Source: Nostoc sp. KVJ20 (GTDB taxonomy: Bacteria > Cyanobacteriota > Cyanobacteriia > Cyanobacteriales > Nostocaceae). From it: a stretch of DNA of 57,378 nucleotides. Made by a program: the position numbers and the translations under genes. The DNA lies in contig NZ_KV757705.1 in NCBI RefSeq assembly GCF_001712795.1, positions 1-57,378 on the forward strand. Direction: 5' to 3'. The notes under the pieces are model-generated. The model was not told the DNA's origin, made no database searches, and saw only the letters and a program-made list of their open reading frames with translations. Of the stretch, positions 18,582 through 26,980 are shown one piece after another (position 1 is the first letter of the stretch; each line of letters starts with the position of its first letter).

Positions 18582-19520
18582 TTACTGATAAGTTTGCGTT
18601 GCTTTCAGCATGTGGTAGGTAATGATCAACTGAGTCAAAGCCAGAGGATAACTTTGGAGTGTTTCTCCAGTTGTACCAGCAATTTTACCCAGTTCTGGAT
18701 TACTTTCGCGATCGCAAATACTTCGTAAATGGGGCATATCAGAACAAATAATATGCTCTAGCTTATTTACCTGTTCTAAGGTTGCATGACCATCAACTTC
18801 TAAGACATCCACAGGCTTACTCATATCCCTGTCTAGCCCCAAGCGGATTGCTGAGTCAGAATTACCATAGCCAGAGTTGACAATCTCAGTAAAATCTGGG
18901 TGGGGAATTGTCGGACGAAGTACGAGACGGACATTTAAATGACCATTGGTTTCATCATCTTCCCCGGTGGGTGGATAGAAACTAATGACTATATCAGACC
19001 ATTGCCGCTGCGGACGAATAAATTGTGATGAGTCTGGTTCACGCTTTTCTAGTTCCGCTAATACCTGTTCAGCCGTGTAGCCGCGCTTTTGGGTGTCTCG
19101 CTTAACTTTCCACTTAGCGCGTAGTGTTTCTGGGGGTGCAAGGTAAACTTTCACATCGTAAGAGTCACGAGCCGCACGAGTAGAATAACCGAGTAATCCC
19201 TCAATAATCACGAATTTATTCGGCTTGATATACTGCGGTGGCTCAAATGTGCCGGTTTTATGGCTGTAAACTGGCTTGAGAATTGGTTGTCCCGTGCGTA
19301 GCAACGACAGATGTTGCTGCATAATATCTAAATAGTTGCAGTCCGGGTGGAGGGCAGTGATGCCAATTTCTGCACGTTGTTGGCGATCGTAACGGTGATA
19401 ATCATCTGTACAAATGAGCGTAACATTTTCTGGGCCGAGTACCTGAGCGATTCCTCGCGTTAGTGTTGTTTTCCCAGCCGCGCTGTCGCCGACAATGCCA
19501 AGAATTATTGGACGGCTCAT
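18582..19520 (-). CDS. Phosphoribulokinase/uridine kinase family P-loop kinase
   Basis: A 312-residue kinase clearly related to phosphoribulokinase: P-loop GDSAAGKTT at the N terminus, ICTDDYHRYDR, TALHPDCNYLDIM, LKPVYSHKTGTF and VIIEGLLGY. In the Calvin-cycle enzyme the P-loop contains GDSGCGKST, whose Cys pairs with that of ICLDDYH for thioredoxin/CP12 control; here the first Cys is replaced by Ala, so that disulphide cannot form. It is therefore probably a second, non-redox-regulated PRK-like kinase rather than the main prk. The frame is open from 19577, but the second ATG after GGGAGG (19520, MSRPIILG) fits the family start. Stands alone. Confidence 0.8.
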   Translation of the reverse strand: MSRPIILGIVGDSAAGKTTLTRGIAQVLGPENVTLICTDDYHRYDRQQRAEIGITALHPDCNYLDIMQQHLSLLRTGQPILKPVYSHKTGTFEPPQYIKPNKFVIIEGLLGYSTRAARDSYDVKVYLAPPETLRAKWKVKRDTQKRGYTAEQVLAELEKREPDSSQFIRPQRQWSDIVISFYPPTGEDDETNGHLNVRLVLRPTIPHPDFTEIVNSGYGNSDSAIRLGLDRDMSKPVDVLEVDGHATLEQVNKLEHIICSDMPHLRSICDRESNPELGKIAGTTGETLQSYPLALTQLIITYHMLKATQTYQ

Positions 19521-19577
19521 CATACCTCCCACAATAAAAACAAGTTTATTAATAAAATTCCCTACAATAGTTTTCAT

Positions 19578-20148
19578 TCTAGAAGGGTTTAGGCGAGTAA
19601 CTCAAGCAAAGGCTTGGTATGCAATATCTCTACATATATAGCAATCCGATAGCGAAGCGGTAGCGAGTCTTGTCTACGACACGCTACGCGAACGAGCGTC
19701 TTTGATTTGGAGAATCACTCGTAGAGGTAAGGGACTAGGGATTGGGGAACTCGGGGCCCCCTCTGGGGATTAGGGGCAATGGGGACTGGGAAGAGGGAAT
19801 AAATATGTACTGAATTTTGTTCAAAAATCAAATATGAGTCCTATAGAACTCGTTTCCCATCATTGAAGTCAACATGAATAAATTGAGTATTATTTACCCA
19901 CTCATTGCTGAGTGCCTCGGCAAGCGAGTAAATTTAAGAAGTACTGAGTACTTTCGCACTACGGTAAAAGCCCCGCCCTTTGTGGGTGGTCTTTCAACTC
20001 AGCACTTGGAACTCAGCACTCTTCATACAACAACAGAAGGTTATTCCAGACGATAGGTTGAATTTCTTTAAGAGGTTGAATGAGCAAGTGTTTCGCTGTG
20101 ACTTTAGGGACTTTTAAAGTGTGAAAATTAGTAATAATAGAGTCAAAC
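19578..20148. other. Intergenic region with several repeats, no gene supported
   Basis: It contains a repeat block of the TCTACGACACGCTACGCGAA kind (about 19672), a GGGG/CCCC palindromic stretch (about 19750), AAATCAAATATGAGTCCTAT (also at 56-75), and a block from about 19896 (CACTCATTGCTGAGTGCC, GGCAAGCGAGTAAATTT, then AACTCAGCACT repeats) that recurs near 46085. A 60-residue frame here is repeat-derived. Confidence 0.6.
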
Positions 20149-20955
20149 CTAATTCTTTTCACCATGAGCAACGTAAGCGGAATCTGTAACAATTCCCATT
20201 AAACTCACAGGTGCATTTGCTGAAACGTAATAGTAATCAACTCGCGTTGCTAAATTATCAATTTCTCTATACCTTCCCTTAACATAAATTACGAGAACGG
20301 TTGCTTTTTCCAGCCAATTCAGTACTAAATCAACTTGCTCTTTAACTTTTTCTTCCCGTTTGTTAGTTGCATCAGTATCAGAAAGCCCAGCGAATTCTTG
20401 TCCTGAAAGCAGATTAGAATTTATTAAATCCAGTATAAAAACATCACCTATTGGATTTTTAGGTTGTCTTCTCTGATTCCAAAACCTAACTTTTTGAAAG
20501 CCTCGTTTTTGCAACAGTTTACAATCATTAGTCTCTAGATCATTGCTAGGCAAGTAATAATCTACAACTGTCGAAGCTATCACCCTTTCACGCTGCAAAG
20601 TTCGCGTAACTGTTGCGACTTCTGATTTGACTAAATCAGCAACTTTATTATCAATTTCCTGGCGAATTACCTGGCTAGCAATTTTTTTAGCATCGTCTAA
20701 GTTTTTGCCAAATACATAGGCTAAAAATCCCCCTAAAAATGCAAATACTACTAAAGTAAATTGCATCGCACCCACAAATTTGTTAAAACTTTCACTCAAT
20801 TGACCATTGGTCGCCTTGAGAAATTCCAACTGGCTTTTGAGTAATTCAATATCATTAACATTTTTGGCAGGTGTTGGTAATGGTGTAGGAGTTGGACTTT
20901 GGGCAAGAATCCAATCCCCAAGGTGAAATATATCAATTGAGATTAGCCAATCCAT
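20149..20955 (-). CDS. Hypothetical protein with one membrane segment and a soluble C-terminal domain
   Basis: A 268-residue protein. A proline/threonine-rich stretch (SPTPTPLPTPAK) near residue 20 is followed by a short coiled coil (LLKSQLEFLKAT), a membrane segment (about 66-88, FTLVVFAFLGGFLAYVFG), a helical linker (about 90-130) and an alpha/beta domain from about 130 (IASTVVDYYLPSND, DVFILDLINSNLL, ATVLVIYVKGRYREID, SLMGIVTDSAYVAHG). The C-terminal domain looks Rossmann- or receiver-like but has no motif I can name. Similar domains occur near signalling proteins in cyanobacteria; that is an impression only. Surrounded by repeats, apparently monocistronic. Confidence 0.7.
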   Translation of the reverse strand: MDWLISIDIFHLGDWILAQSPTPTPLPTPAKNVNDIELLKSQLEFLKATNGQLSESFNKFVGAMQFTLVVFAFLGGFLAYVFGKNLDDAKKIASQVIRQEIDNKVADLVKSEVATVTRTLQRERVIASTVVDYYLPSNDLETNDCKLLQKRGFQKVRFWNQRRQPKNPIGDVFILDLINSNLLSGQEFAGLSDTDATNKREEKVKEQVDLVLNWLEKATVLVIYVKGRYREIDNLATRVDYYYVSANAPVSLMGIVTDSAYVAHGEKN

Positions 20956-21118
20956 AAGACATTTGCTCGATTTTTAACCCGACAGTTGGAGAATTTAATT
21001 TACGGCTATTGAACTTAAGCCAAAACCCAGTGTTGTTGATACTATTTATGAGTAAACCCTGCAAAAAACAAGGTAATCCAGATTTTCGGCATTGAGTCAG
21101 TTATATTATAAATACATT

Positions 21119-21151
21119 TGTAGGGGTGCAGACATTGCCTACACCCCTACA
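21119..21151 (-). terminator. Hairpin downstream of the coiled-coil protein gene
   Basis: TGTAGGGGTG pairs with CACCCCTACA across a 13-base loop, 33 bases beyond the stop of the minus-strand gene at 21184. The TGTAGGGGTGCAG/CTACACCCCTACA sequence is also a common Nostoc repeat, so the terminator role is inferred. Confidence 0.5.
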
Positions 21152-21183
21152 AAAACATGATTTTTGTCAAAAAGGAATCTAGT

Positions 21184-21984
21184 CTATTTATGAATAGTCT
21201 CCCGCTCTTTATCAGCAGGTTCCTTATCTTTGAACAAGTCAGCGGCAGTTAGGAGTAACTCTCTTAAAGTCTGTTTGATTTGGCGCTCTTTTCTTGCTAG
21301 AGATGTACCAGCTTCACCCAGTTTATCTTCTAGCTGCGATCGCTTCTCTCCTACCTGTACGACTACAGACTCCGCTTGGGGACGAGCTTTATCATACCAG
21401 TGTTTAGCCTCGTCTAGATAATCTTGAACCTCCATATTCCGTCCGCCGTAGCGTGCAGCCATATTAGCTCGGACAATGGCTAGCTGCGCTTGCAGTTGCG
21501 CGTAACGTTTCTTTAACAATCCGACTTCTTCACTATCTTTAATGGCATTGACAGCAGAATCAATGGCAGTTTTGGTACTTGCAGGTTTTTCCCTACCCGT
21601 CTCTTCAATCTCTGCCAAAATTACATCAACCTCTTGCTGGAGTTGTTCTTCTTCACCATCTAGTTGAGCTTGTAGGCGCTTGATATCTGTTTGAGTTTGA
21701 GCAATGCTTTCGTGTCTTTTGCTATTAATCCCTTCCAGCGCTCCTTCAATGGAAGCTGTTACTTCATCTTTGAGTTCGCTACCTTTTTCTTGGAAGTTTT
21801 CAATTACAGCAGAAACAGCATCTTTAACAATGCTACGAACTTCACTAGAACCTTGTTTAAACTCAGACGATACTTGAGAAACTGCGGATTTGACAATTTC
21901 TCGAATCCGCTCAGTTCTTAATTGTCCAGTTTCTTTCGCTTGTTGCAGGTCTGCTTGAATTTGTTGTTTGATATTGTTAGGCAT
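21184..21984 (-). CDS. Long helical/coiled-coil protein of unknown function
   Basis: A 266-residue, highly charged protein predicted to be almost wholly alpha-helical. Residues about 15-90 contain 11- to 22-residue amphipathic periodicity of the apolipoprotein kind (IREIVKSAVSQVSSEF, EVRSIVKDAVSAVIENF); residues about 95-240 are coiled coil rich in Glu, Lys, Gln and Ala. No signal peptide or membrane span; it may bind membranes peripherally. No family assigned. The frame opens with TTG at 21990, but ATG at 21984 (MPNNIKQQ) has AAGAG at 6 bases and is preferred. Confidence 0.75.
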   Translation of the reverse strand: MPNNIKQQIQADLQQAKETGQLRTERIREIVKSAVSQVSSEFKQGSSEVRSIVKDAVSAVIENFQEKGSELKDEVTASIEGALEGINSKRHESIAQTQTDIKRLQAQLDGEEEQLQQEVDVILAEIEETGREKPASTKTAIDSAVNAIKDSEEVGLLKKRYAQLQAQLAIVRANMAARYGGRNMEVQDYLDEAKHWYDKARPQAESVVVQVGEKRSQLEDKLGEAGTSLARKERQIKQTLRELLLTAADLFKDKEPADKERETIHK

Positions 21985-22013
21985 TTTCAACTCTTGGAGT
22001 TTAACTAATTGGG

Positions 22014-22248
22014 TTGAAGAAGAATTCAGAAGTCAGAATGGGCTAAACCTTAGCTATCCGCTAACAGGAGTCAGAATGAAGACGCGACTCGAAAATACTC
22101 GCTACCGCTCCGCTATCGCGGAGTCGAGAGTATTGAAGACCACTAAATCAAGGATTTAGTGGGGGTCTTAAACCTCTAGATTAATCCACCAGTCGCACAA
22201 AATTCATTCTGAATTCTGGCTACTGACTCCTGAATTCTGTTTCGATAA
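22014..22248. repeat. Composite dispersed repeat, copy B (both arms)
   Basis: Left arm TTGAAGAAGAATTCAGAAG, then the block GGGCTAAACCTTAGCTATCC (inverted relative to copies C and D), GACGCGACTCGAAAATACTC, a palindrome CACTAAATCAAGGATTTAGTG, and right arm TGACTCCTGAATTCTG ending TTTCGATAAA. Left and right arms are imperfect inverted repeats, so the unit looks MITE-like. No coding capacity. Confidence 0.75.
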
Positions 22249-22406
22249 AAGTTTCTAGAAGTGTTCCTACATCCACATTATGGCGTAGCCCGATCAGGCT
22301 TGGCACTGCCTTTAGATAGAAAATTCCAATCCCAAAGAGGTGATGTGTAAGATGTTGCCCATTTGTGAGATGATGAATATTTAGTGGTAGTAATTGAGAG
22401 TAAAAT

Positions 22407-22631
22407 ATGTGGCGAGTAAATATTACTTGTTCGGGCGATGCCTGGAAGATTTATGGTGTTGAATTTAAAGCGATCGCAGAGAAATATCAAGGTGAATTAA
22501 TTGGTTCCAAAAAAATGCCAGATGGTACGCGGATCATGTCCTATAAAATTGAGGATGTTAGCGATGCAGAAGCCTTTCAAGAAGATTGTGCAAATTTTGC
22601 CGGATTTACAACAGATTTTGAATCTCTGTAG
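22407..22631 (+). CDS. Small conserved-looking hypothetical protein (74 residues)
   Basis: A 74-residue soluble protein (starts MWRVNITCSGDAWKIYGVEF) with an alternating beta/alpha pattern, acidic C-terminal half and no membrane segment. Codon use looks coding and a HIP1-containing codon run (GCGATCGCA) is in frame. No family recognised. It precedes the cytochrome c6 gene by 56 bases in the same direction and could be co-transcribed. Confidence 0.65.
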   Translation: MWRVNITCSGDAWKIYGVEFKAIAEKYQGELIGSKKMPDGTRIMSYKIEDVSDAEAFQEDCANFAGFTTDFESL

Positions 22632-22687
22632 TATTGGTTCTTACACTTAATACTTGCAACCAGTATGTCCAAATCAGGAGAAATTAA

Positions 22688-23023
22688 TTGAAAAAGTTAC
22701 TCAGATTATTATTAGTAACAATTTTGTTATCAATCAGTACTTTTACTTTGCCTGTTAGTGCAGCAGATACAGTTAACGGTGAACAAATATTTAGTGTTCA
22801 TTGTGCTGGTTGTCATATTAACGGTAGCAACATAATTCGGCGAGGTAAAAATCTCAAAAAGCAAGCCCTGAAAAAGTATGGTATGGATTCAATAGAGGCT
22901 GTTTCATCCATAGTAACCAATGGTAAAAATAATATGTCAGCTTACAAAGAACTACTCACTGAACAGCAAATTCAAGAGGTTTCTGCTTACGTTCTCGAAC
23001 AAGCTGAAAAAGGCTGGCGTTAA
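22688..23023 (+). CDS. petJ: Cytochrome c6-type protein
   Basis: A 111-residue precursor: signal peptide of about 26 residues (KKLLRLLLVTILLSIS... ending PVSAA) and a mature protein of about 85 residues with haem site CAGCH and axial Met in NMSAYKELL, ending in the family's EKGW. The segment KNLKKQALKKYGMDS matches the c6 fold. It should carry electrons from cytochrome b6f in the thylakoid lumen, but the sequence diverges from plastocyanin-replacing c6 in places, so it could be a c6B/c6C-type paralogue. Translation most likely begins at TTG 22688, with CAGGAG 7 bases upstream and no better ATG. Confidence 0.8.
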   Translation: MKKLLRLLLVTILLSISTFTLPVSAADTVNGEQIFSVHCAGCHINGSNIIRRGKNLKKQALKKYGMDSIEAVSSIVTNGKNNMSAYKELLTEQQIQEVSAYVLEQAEKGWR

Positions 23024-23025
23024 AA

Positions 23026-23066
23026 AATTAGGAGTTAGGAGTTAGAAGTTAGGAATTAGGAATTAT
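23026..23066. repeat. Heptanucleotide tandem repeat (TTAGGAG/TTAGGAA)
   Basis: About five degenerate heptamers of TTAGRAR follow the cytochrome c6 stop codon. Typical Nostocales short tandemly repeated repetitive (STRR) sequence. Confidence 0.7.
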
Positions 23067-23133
23067 CAGTTATGATTTATCTATTAGTAATTCTTAAGTC
23101 TTGCCATTCCTACTTTTCACTCATAAATTGAAA

Positions 23134-24153
23134 ATGAACTTACCCGCAGCTAGTCGTCTCCAATTTACTCCTGATTTGAACATCTGCCGCATATTAAATG
23201 GGATGTGGCAAGTCTCTGGCGCACATGGACAGATTAATCCCAATGCTGCCATTGAGACTATGTTCAAATACTTAGATGCAGGATTTACCACTTGGGATTT
23301 AGCAGACCATTATGGCCCCGCAGAAGACTTTATTGGTGAGTTTCGTTGTCAACTAATTGATACTCGTGGTAAAGATGCTTTATCTCAGGTACAAGCCTTT
23401 ACGAAATGGGTACCTCGTCCAGGCAAAATGACGAAAAAACTGGTTGAGGAAAATATTGATATCTCCCTGAGAAGAATGAATGTGGAATCGTTAGATTTGA
23501 TGCAATTCCATTGGTGGGAATATCAGGATAAAAATTACCTGGATGCCCTCAAATATATGGCGGAACTTCAGACTGAGGGTAAAATAAAGCATCTAGGTTT
23601 AACTAATTTTGATACGGAAAACTTGAAGATTATTACCGAAGCAGGTATCAAAATTGTTTCTAACCAAGTGCAATTTTCTCTGGTTGACCGCCGTCCTGAA
23701 GTTAATATGGTGGAGTTTTGTCAACAGCATGGCATAAAGCTTTTTACTTACGGTACATTGTGCGGCGGTTTGTTATCAGAAAACTATTTGGGGAAACCAG
23801 AACCGCGAGGATTTGATCTCTCCACTGCTAGTTTGAAAAAATATAAAAATATGATCGATGCTTGGGGTGGTTGGCAATTATTTCAAGAACTGCTAGCTAT
23901 CTTAAAGGAAATTGCTAATAAGCATGGGGTAAGCATTTCCAACGTGGCAGTACGTTACATTTTAGATCAGCCAACTGTGGGCGGTGTGATAGTTGGTGCA
24001 AGACTTGGTGTCTCTGAACATATAGAAGATAACGCCAAAGTATTTAGTTTTAGTTTAGATACAGACGATCGCGATCGCATCAGTGCAGTATCTCGCCAAT
24101 CAAGCGATTTGTACCAGCTTATCGGCGATTGCGGCGACGAATATCGGCGATAA
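23134..24153 (+). CDS. Aldo/keto reductase family protein
   Basis: A 339-residue (beta/alpha)8 barrel of the aldo/keto reductase superfamily. Visible: LADHYGPAEDFIGEF (catalytic Asp/Tyr region), a KWVPRPG segment in place of the usual catalytic Lys context, DLMQFHWWEY (His), GLTNFDTENL, VSNQVQFSLVDRRPE, and the C-terminal cofactor region GGVIVGARLGVSEHIEDN. Probably NADPH-dependent reduction of a carbonyl substrate in the cytoplasm; substrate unknown. The frame is open from a TTG at 23101, but ATG 23134 (MNLPAASRLQF) gives the usual length; no strong ribosome-binding site is seen at either. Confidence 0.85.
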   Translation: MNLPAASRLQFTPDLNICRILNGMWQVSGAHGQINPNAAIETMFKYLDAGFTTWDLADHYGPAEDFIGEFRCQLIDTRGKDALSQVQAFTKWVPRPGKMTKKLVEENIDISLRRMNVESLDLMQFHWWEYQDKNYLDALKYMAELQTEGKIKHLGLTNFDTENLKIITEAGIKIVSNQVQFSLVDRRPEVNMVEFCQQHGIKLFTYGTLCGGLLSENYLGKPEPRGFDLSTASLKKYKNMIDAWGGWQLFQELLAILKEIANKHGVSISNVAVRYILDQPTVGGVIVGARLGVSEHIEDNAKVFSFSLDTDDRDRISAVSRQSSDLYQLIGDCGDEYRR

Positions 24154-24211
24154 TCTCAGGAAAAAGGTGATAATACGGTGAAGGTTACTGTGGAAACTAC
24201 TGCTGTCAGCC

Positions 24212-24489
24212 ATGCCCCTAAACTTCACCTTCGCCCTCAGTCAACAGCAAACTTTTGAACTGCGCTGTGATTATGGCTCACGTCACCTGGATAAAACGGA
24301 GTTGGCAGCGCTGATTGATTTGTGTGAGCAAAATTATTATCCTCGACGAACAGATAACTTACACTGGCACAAACTCTGCTGAATGCCTTGGAACCGGAAG
24401 AACAAAAGTTTCTCGCATAGTTGAGTGTGTTTAATTTGCCCGTGACGGAGGAGATTGTGAGAGCTATTTCTTCGACTTCCCACCCTAAC
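24212..24489 (+). pseudogene. Decayed gene fragment (frameshift plus in-frame stop)
   Basis: ATG 24212 opens a 56-residue frame (MPLNFTFALSQQQTFELRCD...) that closes at TGA 24380. Shifting frame near 24361 continues plausible protein (TLAQTLLNALEPEEQKFLA), then TAG at 24418, after which the same frame continues (LSVFNLPVTEEIVRA). A frameshift and a probable CAG-to-TAG change have thus inactivated it. The remaining gene is lost into the palindrome cluster that follows. Family not recognised. Confidence 0.55.
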
Positions 24490-24613
24490 GCCTGGGACTC
24501 GAAGTCCCAGGCTAATAGCAAAAGTCCTCTGAAGAGGACTGAGGATTTAGGGGAGGGAATTTCTAGTCCGCTTGAGCGGACTTTAGCTATGAGCCAGGAA
24601 ATTGATTTCCTGG
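24490..24613. repeat. Cluster of four perfect short palindromes
   Basis: Four hairpins stand in a row: GCCTGGGACT/AGTCCCAGGC (24490-24512), AGTCCTCTGAAGAGGACT (24523-24540), AGTCCGCTTGAGCGGACT (24565-24582) and CCAGGAAATTGATTTCCTGG (24594-24613). They directly follow the decayed gene and resemble cyanobacterial REP-like repeats. Bases 24614-24978 show no further gene. Confidence 0.8.
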
Positions 24614-24978
24614 CGGTTGTGGGCAAGCTTGTCAGCCTTAGCTTAGTTGAGTCTGCCACCACTCACCCCACCCAGCCAGCTAATTATCGGGTGAGTTCCT
24701 TTGACAGTCGGCTTACCCAGCAGAATTTTAGGGTCTGAATGAATGTACTGTTGCCAGTCCATAGTTTTTACTCCGACTAAGCTACAGCTATTGTTGCACA
24801 GTATGATTATTGTTGGATTGCCCAGAGACGAAATGCGATCGCGCTAATCTTCAATTAATTAGCCACAGTGTGAGTGAGAACATTCTGCAATTAGTCCCCA
24901 AAATTCATTTACGAAGCTCAGAGGTTCATTCACATAACACACTCTCCGAAAGCCGCTCAATTGAAAGTTAGTAGTGTC

Positions 24979-25452
24979 TTACTGTAGCTCATACATCTGT
25001 TTATGTTTGGCTAAAAGCTCTTGATATTTCTCATTTGTCTTTGCTTCTACCCACTTAGCTTTAAATATTGCTGCTGATTCCGCTTTCACTGGGTCTACTT
25101 CATAAGGAAGAATTTCTTTTTTGGAACTTGAATCTTCAGAATTTTGTTTATACTTCCTGCCGCTTTTATGATTAGCATAACGGCGAGAGCGAGTATACCC
25201 CATTTGGATAAACTTCCTTGCCATATCTGCGCCAACAAAATCATCTTTATCTAAATAATCAAGAAACATCTCATAGATTTTTTCACTCGACTCTCTAGCA
25301 ATCTCAGGAGTTTTGAATCGCCAGTAAGGAAGAATTTCTGATTTGTATGGTTCAACCAAAAGTACACCCTGCTCACCCTTCCCAACACGATAGAGTTCAG
25401 GATGTTGGCGAAAATCAATAATTTTAAAGTCTAAAGAATAATCAAAAGCCAT
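24979..25452 (-). CDS. DUF4385 family protein
   Basis: A 157-residue soluble protein that matches, from memory, the DUF4385 family: FDYSLDFKIIDFRQHPELYRVGKGEQGVLLVEPYKSEILPYWRFKTPEIA-type N terminus (quoted motifs: DFRQHPELYRVGKGEQG, EPYKSEILPYWRF), DMARKFIQMGYTRSRRYANH in the middle and a charged helical C terminus. Function is unknown in the family; it is small, basic in the centre and acidic elsewhere. Isolated, flanked by decayed sequence on both sides. Confidence 0.8.
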   Translation of the reverse strand: MAFDYSLDFKIIDFRQHPELYRVGKGEQGVLLVEPYKSEILPYWRFKTPEIARESSEKIYEMFLDYLDKDDFVGADMARKFIQMGYTRSRRYANHKSGRKYKQNSEDSSSKKEILPYEVDPVKAESAAIFKAKWVEAKTNEKYQELLAKHKQMYELQ

Positions 25453-25739
25453 GATAGATTTTTATTATTACGCGATGTGCAACTTATCCTTAGCTCGACT
25501 TTATCCATTTTTTGGCAACACTCAATCTTACGCTGAAAGCTTTGTGGGACAGTAATTTTACTTTTTCGATTTCACCGATAATCAGGTACACCATAGCCCC
25601 ACTCCTGAGAGGCTTTGATTCCTGCTCCCCAACGCTAGTAGGGAAGGGGTTGGCGGTTAGGTCGGAGAGAAAGTTGCACACGGCGTTAGGAATAATAAAC
25701 TTTAAAAAAAAGTTCAACTTCTATCTAAGTATTGAGATT

Positions 25740-25844
25740 TATCGGATTAGAGAATCCCCTACTCGCTACGTTGAGATTGATGAAGATGTTCGCCGATGCA
25801 TGACACGCAAGTTTCCGTATGGAATTCTTTACACGATTGAATGA
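25740..25844 (+). pseudogene. Remnant of a RelE/ParE-type toxin gene (3' end only)
   Basis: The last about 34 codons (RIRESPTRYVEIDEDVRRCM then RKFPYGILYTIE, stop) match the C terminus of ParE/RelE family toxins, where the pattern VRR...KFPY.I.Y.IE is typical. The rest of the open frame upstream (to 25512) does not resemble the toxin and includes a palindromic repeat (about 25590-25660), so the 5' part of the gene has been lost. No antitoxin gene is present. Confidence 0.55.
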
Positions 25845-26179
25845 GACTATATTCCAATACGCTTGGGTTAGCGCCAAAAATCTTGAAATGTGTAGGTTGG
25901 GTTGAGGAACGTAGACCCGAAGGGATACTGGAAAAGTCGTAAATAATCGCAGTTGCCAGCAGGCGAACCAATACCGTTCGGTTAAGGTTTTTTGATGAAA
26001 ATTCTAGATCCAAAGACGCGATAAATCACCGTTAAGACAAAAGATTGATCCTTGTAGAGACGGTGATTTATCGCGTCTCTTGCCTTAACCAAACCGTATT
26101 GGCAGGCGAACACTATGATGCACCAGAACCTACCATAAATGGTTATTTGAGTCGCAAACAAAGATTTTTGGCAATGCGA
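25845..26179. repeat. Intergenic with complete 19-bp inverted repeat (26014-26078)
   Basis: AGACGCGATAAATCACCGT at 26014-26032 is the exact complement of ACGGTGATTTATCGCGTCT at 26060-26078, with a 27-base spacer containing AGACAAAAGATTGATCC. Single arms occur at 1376-1394 and 5951-5969. The rest of this stretch holds no gene. Confidence 0.8.
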
Positions 26180-26884
26180 TCACTTGTTATACCAAGTTTT
26201 TCGCCACTGCTGCATTTGCTTAATCTCTGTATTTTGTGCCTTGATAATTTCTTGGGCTAATTGCTTGACTTCAGGGCGCTTAGATTTACTCAAGACATCT
26301 TTTGCCATTGTTACAGCCCCTTCATGATGAGGAATCATCGCATTGATAAAGCGCAGATCAAATTCAGCATCAGCTGCACCTAAGTCTTGACTCATCATCA
26401 TGGCTTGCATTTGGTCAGACGACATCTCCATCATGTGGCCCATTTGACTGTTATGAGCCATTGGTTTATTTCCGGCGCTGGGATACCAAGCTTGTCGCCA
26501 CTGCTTCATCTGAGTGATTTCTTGGTTTTGCGATTTGATTATATCGTCTGCTAGTTTTTTAATCTCAGGGCGTTTTGATTTCTGCTGCGCTTCTTTAGCC
26601 ATTTCCACAGCCCCTTGATGATGCAGTATCATAGCGTCGATAAACCGTAAATCAAAGTTAGCATCGGCTGGGCCTAAATCCATTCCCATACTGTGATTCA
26701 TGCCACCACCGTGGTTCATCATCTGCTTGTCATTAGCATTGCTGGTGGTTGCTTCTGGCGCTTGGCTTTGGTTCTGGGAAGCAGTACTGGCGCAGCCTGT
26801 GATTAACCCACCGCCTGAAGCGATCGCAGTCAAGGTTAACGCTAAAAAGCCATTCCTCAAAGATAGCAGTTGCATAAGTCTCAC
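26180..26884 (-). CDS. DUF305 lipoprotein, duplicated domain
   Basis: A 234-residue exported protein: signal with lipobox LITGC (Cys31), a low-complexity linker, a His/Met-rich stretch (MMNHGGGMNHSMGMD, about 55-69) and two tandem DUF305 four-helix units, each with FDLRFI.AMI.HH.GAV.MA and ending QWR..WY. DUF305 proteins are ferritin-like and often lie near copper-handling genes; the Met/His-rich segment suggests metal (copper) binding, which is inference. No metal-efflux gene is adjacent. Outer membrane or periplasmic lipoprotein. Confidence 0.88.
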   Translation of the reverse strand: MRLMQLLSLRNGFLALTLTAIASGGGLITGCASTASQNQSQAPEATTSNANDKQMMNHGGGMNHSMGMDLGPADANFDLRFIDAMILHHQGAVEMAKEAQQKSKRPEIKKLADDIIKSQNQEITQMKQWRQAWYPSAGNKPMAHNSQMGHMMEMSSDQMQAMMMSQDLGAADAEFDLRFINAMIPHHEGAVTMAKDVLSKSKRPEVKQLAQEIIKAQNTEIKQMQQWRKTWYNK

Positions 26885-26943
26885 CTAACAGTTTCCTAAC
26901 TCTATATTGACAGCCAGAAATGAAATTAGGATGAAATCTAAAT

Positions 26944-26972
26944 ATCCCCGACTTCTTTGATAAGTCGGGGAT
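26944..26972 (-). terminator. Terminator of the dynamin cluster
   Basis: Perfect 11-base stem ATCCCCGACTT/AAGTCGGGGAT with a 7-base loop, 9 bases beyond the stop of the minus-strand J-domain dynamin gene and followed on that strand by an AT-rich run. Confidence 0.65.
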
Positions 26973-26980
26973 CTGGTTGT

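Noticed and set aside
24237..24662. Minus-strand frame of 141 residues
   Set aside because: It runs antisense through the decayed gene and palindrome cluster and has no recognisable protein features.
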